Below, in pieces: positions 1 through 5,655 of a stretch of DNA of 9,614 bases. Position numbers and translations under genes: made by a program. Below the pieces are notes generated by a model. It searched no databases and was not told the origin of the DNA. It was given only the letters and a program-made list of their open reading frames with translations. Source of the stretch: Deltaproteobacteria bacterium. GTDB taxonomy: Bacteria; Myxococcota; B64-G9. Position 1 is the stretch's first letter. Each line of letters starts with the position of its first letter. The DNA is taken from positions 1-9,614 of the forward strand of contig JAUVAM010000067.1 of the NCBI GenBank assembly GCA_030591745.1, given 5' to 3'.

Positions 1-8
1 CACAATCG

Positions 9-1802
9 TTGCGTTGCCATATTGCCCGACATCTTGTTTTTGGCGTGTTTTTCCTGGACATGGGATGCCAAGGCGAACAGCCCGACTGCATGACCCCGCC
101 CAATGACCCTCAGTGTTATCAGCTTCCCGGGCAAGACGAATCGGATGGATGCATCTATTCCCCGATGGTCGGACAGGGCTGTGACGACCTGGACGCCTGC
201 AGCCTTGGCGACGTCTGTGATGAAGATGGCTTCTGTCGAGGACAGACAAAGAGCTGTATCGAGCCACCATCGGCTCAATGCAAGGATATCGACCATCTGC
301 TGACCTTTCTCTTGCCCGGGACATGTGCTGATGGCCAGTGTCATTATGACTCATTGGAGACAATTTGCCCGGAGGGCTGTCAAGATGGAATCTGTCTGAA
401 CTGTGTGCCGCAATGGGCAGATAGTAGCCCTTGCGACTGCACACCATCGGCCTGTGCCGCCTGCCAGGGCCAAATAGAACAAACAGACGGATGCGGAGGG
501 AGCCGACAGGTGGTTTGCAACATGGAGGCAACGGGTTGTGATGATCTGTGCTGTTCTGATTCATGCTGCGACCCAGGCCAGGTTTGTGGCATCAATCTGA
601 CCTGCTGTACACCCGACTGGCAGGATGCTTCCGAGTGTGACTGTGTGCCCGGCCAATGCGTGTCTTGTCAATCGACCAAGCTGCAGACCGACGGTTGCGG
701 CAACCAGCAAACCGTGGCTTGTACACTGGAGGCGACGGGTTGTCCGGAAGGAACCGTCTGCAACGCCCAAGACGCGTGTGTTCCGGCAAACGGCACCGCC
801 ACACTCAGTATCGACCCCACCGAACACAACCTGTCCTCATTTGGCGGCGCATACCCCCGGGCCGCGTTACTGGACAACGGCAGCATCCTGATGGGATTTG
901 ACTCTGCCATCACTGGCGGTCGCGCCATTCGGGTTTCCAGAAGCACCGACCAGGGCCTCAGTTGGGCTGATATCAGCACCGTGGCCCAACACACAGGCAA
1001 CGTTGACCTGGCCAATGGCTTCCCGCTGCAATTGTCCAGCGGCCGCGTGTTGATGGCTTTCCGGCATCACGATCTTTCCGAGAACCCGATCGTGTATCGA
1101 ATCGAAGTCTGCTACAGCGACGATCGGGGTATGACCTGGAATTTCCTCAGTGCGGTGGAGATCACCAGCGACATCCCGATCTGGGAGCCCTTCCTGTTCA
1201 ACGCCCCAGACGGTTCCTTACAGGCATACTATGCCCGTGAGCGAGACAACCAGGAGCAGGACATCGTGTTGCGCCGTTCATGGGACGGCGGCGAAACCTG
1301 GGGCCCGCTGGTGATCGTCTCCACAGCGGCCGGCTCCCGAGACGGTATGCCCGCGGTCACCTTGCTTCAAGACGACTCTTTGTTGACCGTATTCGAGGCT
1401 TTTCGAGAAAACCAATGGGGTATGTTCGTAATCAAATCGGTGCGCTCTTACGACAACGGATCTACCTGGTCCGAGCGCAGCAACCTTTACGCGCCCGCGG
1501 ATGCAAGCCGAAAAGCCGGCGCACCATACGTGGTCAGCCTGGACAACGGTCAGTTGCTTGCCTCGTTCATGACCGATGAAGACTCAGCGCAGGTCTCCTG
1601 GCCCGATTTTGCATCCATGAAGGTGCTCTTGTCGTCCGAGGCGCCCTCGGTCGGCGCGTTTGGCTGGGATTCAGTGGCCTTGTCGGTTGTGGACCCGGCC
1701 GCATATTGGCCTGGACTCTATGTCTTGCCAAACGATCGAATCCTGTTCCTGTATTCCAAGGCCGGCATCAAGACCCTGATCGGCCAAGCCATCTACCGCT
1801 AA
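9..1802 (+). CDS. Cys-rich putative lipoprotein with C-terminal sialidase-like / GH93-like propeller
   Basis: The first possible start here is TTG at 9, but the frame is open to the window edge, so the true start may lie upstream. Residues 8-20 form a hydrophobic signal segment ending in LDMGC, a loose lipobox with Cys20 as the likely lipidated residue. Residues 20-260 hold 39 cysteines, including a CDDxxxCxxGDxC module (58-76) and two 46-residue repeats (132-177 and 200-245). From about 275 the protein changes completely: one cysteine only (Cys368), and four Asp boxes of the form SxDxGxxW at 312-319, 370-377, 424-431 and 480-487, the mark of sialidase-type beta-propellers. FRHHD (351-355), WEPF (392-395), YYARERDN (407-414), SRDGM (443-447), VFE (461-463), AGAP (503-506) and FMTDED (520-525) resemble my memory of GH93 exo-alpha-1,5-L-arabinanases; Glu393 and Glu463 would be the catalytic pair. 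Substrate is inferred. It is convergent with the neighbouring minus-strand cluster. Fold assignment is firm; GH93 identity moderate. Confidence 0.85.
   Translation: MRCHIARHLVFGVFFLDMGCQGEQPDCMTPPNDPQCYQLPGQDESDGCIYSPMVGQGCDDLDACSLGDVCDEDGFCRGQTKSCIEPPSAQCKDIDHLLTFLLPGTCADGQCHYDSLETICPEGCQDGICLNCVPQWADSSPCDCTPSACAACQGQIEQTDGCGGSRQVVCNMEATGCDDLCCSDSCCDPGQVCGINLTCCTPDWQDASECDCVPGQCVSCQSTKLQTDGCGNQQTVACTLEATGCPEGTVCNAQDACVPANGTATLSIDPTEHNLSSFGGAYPRAALLDNGSILMGFDSAITGGRAIRVSRSTDQGLSWADISTVAQHTGNVDLANGFPLQLSSGRVLMAFRHHDLSENPIVYRIEVCYSDDRGMTWNFLSAVEITSDIPIWEPFLFNAPDGSLQAYYARERDNQEQDIVLRRSWDGGETWGPLVIVSTAAGSRDGMPAVTLLQDDSLLTVFEAFRENQWGMFVIKSVRSYDNGSTWSERSNLYAPADASRKAGAPYVVSLDNGQLLASFMTDEDSAQVSWPDFASMKVLLSSEAPSVGAFGWDSVALSVVDPAAYWPGLYVLPNDRILFLYSKAGIKTLIGQAIYR
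402..743 (+). repeat. Two 46-residue Cys-rich modules, 204-bp period
   Basis: Within the lipoprotein stalk, residues 132-177 and 200-245 align without gaps at an offset of 68 residues. Shared pattern: CxPxWxDxSxCDCxPxxCxxCQ, then QTDGCG, then VxC and EATGC. The 22-residue linker contains two CC pairs (181-182, 186-187) and ends at Cys199. Identity is clear in protein and partly visible in DNA, so this is an old internal duplication. The modules probably form disulfide-bonded spacers that hold the propeller away from the membrane (inference). Confidence 0.8.
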
Positions 1803-4186
1803 AACGAGGGGTCTGACCCCAAAGAAAAGAGCGCCGCAACGAAATAGCAGGCTACGCCCACGAAGAGGACGGCGGTGAAGCCGAGGGTCATGCCCAGGAC
1901 CACGGCGCCTACCGAGCCCACCACCGAGGCGAAGCCGTTGACGCCCCAGGCCCAAGGGATGCGTTCTGGGTAGGTTTTTTGGAGGCGCGAGACCAGGATG
2001 GGGAATGGCATGCCCATGACGAAACCCACCGGGAATAACAAGAGAGCGGCCAGAACCACGCGGGCTGCCGCAGGCCAGGCCAAAGTCCAGTCCAATAATA
2101 GCCAGGCCATGCCGGCCGCTATGGCGGCCGCGACTCCGGCGACGAGGCAGGCGAAAGTGGCCGCCCGTCCGTGGGAGAAACGCTTGGCGAAGCCCGCGCC
2201 TATGCCTGAGGCCACGAGCAAAACCCCTAAGACGGTGGCGAAGACCACCACCGGCCGGCCCAGGTATAGATTGAAACGCTGGATGAAGCCGACTTCCACC
2301 ACGATGTATGCCAGGCCCAAAAGCCCAAAAGCCCCCAGGGTGCGCAGCCGCCCTTCGCCCGCCATGGCCCGCCGCCGAAAAATCCAAAGCGGTAGAACGA
2401 TAAACAAAAGCCCAATGAAGACGGTCTCCAAAAGCAAAACCAAAAGCGCGCTTTCAGCCACCGGTCGCTCTTCCAAGGCCATGCGCCCGCCGGCCTGAGG
2501 CGAGAAGACGCCCATCATGTCACGAAGGCTGATGTCGCTTAAGGGCACCCGTCGGTTAAAAAAGGGCGCGTCGTCGGTGGCCGGGGTCACGATGGCCGGA
2601 TGAAGCAGGACCACCTTGGTCGGATCGTCGGCCGAGATGAGCTTGGGATAGGGCACTTCGCCCTCGCCACCTGGCAGGTAAAGCACTTCCAGGCTGCGTC
2701 GCTTCAAGACCTGTCGGAAGCGATCCACGTCATCGGGTGCAAATGGCTTTTTGGAAAGCGCGAAGCCCGCATAAAAAGCCCGCCCGCGAGAACGAGCCTT
2801 CCAGGAAAGAACGCAGTCCGAGATGTCCTTTCGCCCCAGCTTGTCCCAGAGCGCCCGGGCCGTGCCGAAAAGACGAGCCATGTGGGCCTCGGGCCGGGTG
2901 ATGATCAGGATCCCGTCGTCTTCCAATCGCTCATAGTAGTCGACGAAAGCCTCGATGGTCATCAAGTGATTCTCGGCCAAGGACAAAGAGCCCGAAGCCA
3001 TGGCCGCGTTGGAGATGGTGTGTGGACATTCGATAATATGCCAACGCCGCGTTTGGCGCCGAAGGTAACTGCGGGCCTCATCGGTGACGATCTCCACCTT
3101 GGGGTGGGCGGCCAGTCCGCCGGTGAAGTCGGTCATGCGATCGGTGAGCAACTCGTTGATCGCCGGATTGATCTCCACTCCGGTGATCTTGGCCGCGCCG
3201 TTGCGCAGGGCCATAAGCACCTCGCGCCCGCCGCCCGAACCGACGATCAATACTTCCGGCGAATCAAAATATCGAATAAAGAAGGACTCCTCGCTGATCG
3301 TAGGCCCCAGCTTATCTATGGGCCGTTCCGGATGAGCCAGTCGAGTCAAAGCCGTGCCGGCGTCAATGAGCACCGAGCGCCGCTCTCTCCCCGCGGCATC
3401 CCGAAAACGCACCACGTCGATGCGGGACAGCGTATTCCAGGCCGTATGCATGTGGTACTGGGGATCGGCAAGCACCTCGCCCACCGGCTTGCCGCCGGCC
3501 ACCACTTTGTTTGAGCTGATGCGCACCGGCAGCCAGACCTCAGCCCAAAGACTGGACACCCCCAAGAGCACGGCCAAAACCGCCGACACATAAACCAGCC
3601 GACGGTCGTGCTCGACGGCCACGAAGGCCGCGCCCACGGCTGCCAAGGCCGCGGCCATGACCACCGTGCCCGAACCACCAAGTGCCGGCAAAAGCCAGAT
3701 AACGGCCAAGCTGCCTAAGCCAGCACCCAAAAGGTCGTAACGATAGAGACGATGCACGAACTCGGCATGTCGGGTCAGAAGCCCCGCGATGGTCGTGCCG
3801 GCGAAGAAAAAAGGAAGGGTCACCGCCAGGTATGCCAGGGGCAAATACAACCACTGCATTCCGTCCTTGCCCAGGCTGAAAGGCTCGAAGGGCACGATCT
3901 GAAACAAACCGAAACCCACCACAAAAGCCAAAGGCGTGCCCACCGCCGCCCAGGCCAAAAGTCGGGTCGAAACCTCTTCCGGTCGCCGTCTCAAAGACAA
4001 AGCCACGCCGGCGAAGCCCAGGCCGAACAAGGCCGTGCTCACCACCATGAAGGCAAAATGGTACCAGAGGCTGACCGACAACACGCGGGTCAGGCAAACT
4101 TCCAAGAGCAGCGTCGCCGCGCTGAGCAGCATCAAGCCGGGGAAGGTGCTGCGGGGGCAGTTGGGGGCCGATGGGTCCGCGTGCAT
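1799..4186 (-). CDS. Polytopic membrane protein with spermidine-synthase-like (SAM-binding) domain
   Basis: The 795-residue product has three parts. Residues 17-215 contain about seven hydrophobic segments; residues 250-550 form a soluble Rossmann-like domain; residues 577-786 contain about six more membrane segments. The soluble domain shows the SAM-binding glycine loop VGSGGG (315-320), the acidic residue at the end of strand 2 (VEIN, Glu338), the DEARSYL segment (369-375) and the late TDDAPFF motif (537-543) typical of membrane-fused spermidine-synthase-like proteins. The segment that carries the catalytic Asp in true aminopropyltransferases reads ECPHTISN here (386-393), with no Asp, so polyamine synthesis is unlikely. 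A methyltransferase-like or binding role is possible; the substrate is unknown. ATG lies 6 nt after the stop of the preceding gene with no clear Shine-Dalgarno, suggesting translational coupling. Its TAG stop overlaps the convergent gene by 4 nt. Last gene of the operon. Confidence 0.9.
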   Translation of the reverse strand: MHADPSAPNCPRSTFPGLMLLSAATLLLEVCLTRVLSVSLWYHFAFMVVSTALFGLGFAGVALSLRRRPEEVSTRLLAWAAVGTPLAFVVGFGLFQIVPFEPFSLGKDGMQWLYLPLAYLAVTLPFFFAGTTIAGLLTRHAEFVHRLYRYDLLGAGLGSLAVIWLLPALGGSGTVVMAAALAAVGAAFVAVEHDRRLVYVSAVLAVLLGVSSLWAEVWLPVRISSNKVVAGGKPVGEVLADPQYHMHTAWNTLSRIDVVRFRDAAGRERRSVLIDAGTALTRLAHPERPIDKLGPTISEESFFIRYFDSPEVLIVGSGGGREVLMALRNGAAKITGVEINPAINELLTDRMTDFTGGLAAHPKVEIVTDEARSYLRRQTRRWHIIECPHTISNAAMASGSLSLAENHLMTIEAFVDYYERLEDDGILIITRPEAHMARLFGTARALWDKLGRKDISDCVLSWKARSRGRAFYAGFALSKKPFAPDDVDRFRQVLKRRSLEVLYLPGGEGEVPYPKLISADDPTKVVLLHPAIVTPATDDAPFFNRRVPLSDISLRDMMGVFSPQAGGRMALEERPVAESALLVLLLETVFIGLLFIVLPLWIFRRRAMAGEGRLRTLGAFGLLGLAYIVVEVGFIQRFNLYLGRPVVVFATVLGVLLVASGIGAGFAKRFSHGRAATFACLVAGVAAAIAAGMAWLLLDWTLAWPAAARVVLAALLLFPVGFVMGMPFPILVSRLQKTYPERIPWAWGVNGFASVVGSVGAVVLGMTLGFTAVLFVGVACYFVAALFSLGSDPSF
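1808..1820. repeat. 13-bp perfect dyad GGGGTCTGACCCC at convergent gene ends
   Basis: GGGGTC and GACCCC are exact reverse complements around a central T. It lies 6 nt past the plus-strand stop and inside the last codons of the minus-strand membrane protein. As RNA it could form a 5-bp stem with a 3-nt loop. Read on the minus strand it is followed by TCGTTTT, so it might be a weak factor-independent terminator for that operon; read on the plus strand it is followed by an A-rich run, which does not fit a terminator. It also resembles short GGGGTC-GACCCC dyads that I recall as dispersed REP-like elements in some bacterial genomes. Confidence 0.5.
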
Positions 4187-4192
4187 GGTGGC

Positions 4193-4672
4193 TTAACTGG
4201 GTGTGTCCAGCTCCACCCGAACAAAGTAATGGGTGGTGGCGTCCGAATAAATCTCGATCAAATGATCACCGGCCATGCGCACTTCATGCTCCTGGGAAAA
4301 AACCCGGTCGGCACCGGCCTTGGAGAAAATGTCCGCGCCCATACTCTCCCAGGTGAAAGAATCAGCACAGCCGGGTTCGTACCAAATAATCTCCGTGTCC
4401 TCACCTGGATGCACCAGACTCTTAAAAAAGAGCTTCACCTTGATGCCCGTATCCGCGGGCGTGGTGACCACGAAAGAACGGAAGCCGGGGAAGTCTCCCT
4501 CCAGGTACTTGGACTCGCCCATGATACAACCTGCCGAAGTTTGGCAGATGGAGACATTGGACTCACAGGGGTCAGGATCCGCGTCGGCGATGAAATCGCC
4601 TTCGGAGACACCACAGGCACAAAGAAACATCAGTGCCGAACATCCAACAAGCAATCGCGCGAGCAGGCCCAT
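4193..4672 (-). CDS. Small lipoprotein, function unknown
   Basis: I chose ATG at 4672 (159 residues). It has GAGG at 4684-4681 with an 8-nt spacer and gives a compact signal peptide with one Arg followed by a hydrophobic stretch and the lipobox LCAC (17-20), Cys20 being the expected lipidated residue. The longer start at 4714 would add 14 poorly fitting residues and overlap the previous gene by 32 nt. After an acidic linker (EGDFIADADPDP) with three nearby cysteines, the rest looks like a single beta-sandwich: alternating hydrophobic strands, ending with a strand-rich segment around IEIYSD and YFVRVEL. This recalls pre-peptidase C-terminal (PPC) type domains, but the similarity is loose. Fourth of five genes in the unit, 10 nt after its upstream neighbour and 6 nt before the membrane enzyme-like gene. 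Real gene with good confidence; no function assigned. Confidence 0.85.
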   Translation of the reverse strand: MGLLARLLVGCSALMFLCACGVSEGDFIADADPDPCESNVSICQTSAGCIMGESKYLEGDFPGFRSFVVTTPADTGIKVKLFFKSLVHPGEDTEIIWYEPGCADSFTWESMGADIFSKAGADRVFSQEHEVRMAGDHLIEIYSDATTHYFVRVELDTPS

Positions 4673-4680
4673 GCCAATTA

Positions 4681-4684
4681 CCTC
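4681..4684 (-). promoter_or_regulatory. Shine-Dalgarno GAGG that fixes the small lipoprotein start
   Basis: GAGG on the minus strand sits 8 nt before ATG 4672 and shares bases with the TGA stop (4685-4683) of the preceding gene. This arrangement supports stop-start translational coupling and favours 4672 over the upstream ATG at 4714. Confidence 0.65.
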
Positions 4685-5594
4685 AACGAGTGACGATGGT
4701 TTCCATGGAAGCACTCAGGCCGATGATGGCCGCCGCCTCCACAGTGTCTCCGTCACGAATGGGGTGCACCACATAATTGTGCCGCTCGATGCGCAGCTTG
4801 AAGTTGGTGGCGTCGTCTAAGGCCAAGTGTCCAATGGCCCCCGCCGGAATTTCCAAGCAACCGTCATCAAAAGTGATGCAGCGCAATTTCATATAGTCCG
4901 TGGAAGAACCTGCGTTGGGAATAATTTTGACCTCTATCACATCCCCGTCAGCCGGCTCCCACTCCACCACCAGCGGATAAGCTCGATCAACCGTGATGCC
5001 CACGGATGGATCCTGTACCGCCAACAGATCCCCCCAGTTCGTGTCCCCCACCCGCCCGGGTGCTGGCATCAAGGGTGCTGGCACCGTCTCGGAAAAGGCG
5101 GGGAAATCATCCGCACCCCCTGCCGAAGCGACGTCCACGCCAACCTCGGTACCGGCAAAGCCCCGCTGTGGCAAAAGGTCGGGCGGGATCTGCCCACTTT
5201 CGACCTGCGACAAAACCACGTCCTCGGTCAAACCGCTGAAGGTCACCGACTCGATGCCCAAATTCACCGGCGCACCGCTGACCGTTGGTTGACCGGTGAT
5301 GACGTAACAGGCTGGATAGTTGGGTAGGAAATCAAGACGCGGCGCCAAGGTCACCATGTAGTCAGAGAAATCGCTGAAGTTGGCCTGCACCAAGGTGTTG
5401 TGCTCGGCCTCCGTGCCTGAAACCTTGAACTCGTCCACGCCGATGGAGGCCACCCGGAAGGTATCCAATTCGCCTTCGGCCACCAGGGCCGGCACCAGAT
5501 CGTTGCCGGGTCCACAGGCATCATCCTCGGAGCCACAAGCTGCCGTAACGAACGACAAACCACCCAAGAAAACCCAAGCAATAACAAGAATCAC
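4683..5594 (-). CDS. Lipoprotein with beta-sandwich-like domains; start probably ATT at 5621
   Basis: The first conventional start is GTG at 5594 (303 residues), but that choice lacks a Shine-Dalgarno and gives a signal peptide with no positive charge. Extending in frame to ATT at 5621 adds nine residues including Arg-Arg and places a GGAGG five nt upstream, giving 312 residues with a proper n-region, hydrophobic core and TAAC lipobox (Cys20 in GTG numbering). The mature part begins with an acidic Cys-containing linker. Two halves seem beta-rich: about 45-130, and about 205-303, the latter with VVEWEPADGD (209-218) and CITFDDGC (239-246), a pattern I loosely associate with lipoprotein domains of deltaproteobacterial genomes. 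A Pro/Gly/Ala-rich linker (about 136-185) joins them. It contains few cysteines compared with the two upstream genes. Third gene of the unit. Function not recognised. Confidence 0.85.
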   Translation of the reverse strand: MILVIAWVFLGGLSFVTAACGSEDDACGPGNDLVPALVAEGELDTFRVASIGVDEFKVSGTEAEHNTLVQANFSDFSDYMVTLAPRLDFLPNYPACYVITGQPTVSGAPVNLGIESVTFSGLTEDVVLSQVESGQIPPDLLPQRGFAGTEVGVDVASAGGADDFPAFSETVPAPLMPAPGRVGDTNWGDLLAVQDPSVGITVDRAYPLVVEWEPADGDVIEVKIIPNAGSSTDYMKLRCITFDDGCLEIPAGAIGHLALDDATNFKLRIERHNYVVHPIRDGDTVEAAAIIGLSASMETIVTR

Positions 5595-5618
5595 AGAATT
5601 TTGATTGCGCCTGGTAGG

Positions 5619-5631
5619 AATGTAGACCTCC
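5619..5631 (-). promoter_or_regulatory. Strong Shine-Dalgarno followed by in-frame ATT start candidate
   Basis: GGAGGT occupies 5631-5626 on the minus strand and an in-frame ATT occupies 5621-5619, a 5-nt spacer after GGAGG. The frame stays open from ATT to the GTG at 5594 and is closed by TAA at 5639-5637 just upstream. No ATG, GTG or TTG lies between 5637 and 5594 in this frame. ATT starts are rare but documented (for example infC of Escherichia coli). Confidence 0.55.
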
Positions 5632-5641
5632 GAGGGTTACC

Positions 5642-5655
5642 GGGTCAAGAGACCC
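5642..5655. repeat. Small inverted repeat GGGTC-AAGA-GACCC at a gene end
   Basis: A perfect 5-bp stem with a 4-nt loop that touches the TAG stop of the VWA lipoprotein gene. No T-run follows on the minus strand, and the next gene's ribosome site begins 11 nt further on, so it is not a convincing terminator. It might mark a processing point or stabilise the upstream mRNA, or be chance. Confidence 0.3.

Noticed and set aside
1671..2387. A 238-codon minus-strand frame, Gly/Arg-rich.
   Set aside because: Out-of-frame shadow of the C-terminal membrane segments and crosses the convergent gene end.
2600..3514. A 304-codon plus-strand open frame.
   Set aside because: Antisense to the SAM-binding domain, whose reading frame shows clear conserved motifs.
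1799..4186. Annotation as a polyamine-producing spermidine synthase.
   Set aside because: The catalytic aspartate region is not conserved and no decarboxylase or polyamine gene is nearby.
3752..4693. A 313-codon plus-strand open frame.
   Set aside because: Antisense to the membrane protein and the small lipoprotein; product is Gln/Arg/His-rich and lacks recognisable features.
4673..4714. Longer start (ATG 4714) for the small lipoprotein.
   Set aside because: Would overlap the upstream gene by 32 nt and put acidic residue Glu and a Pro-rich stretch ahead of the signal peptide; ATG 4672 has a better ribosome site.
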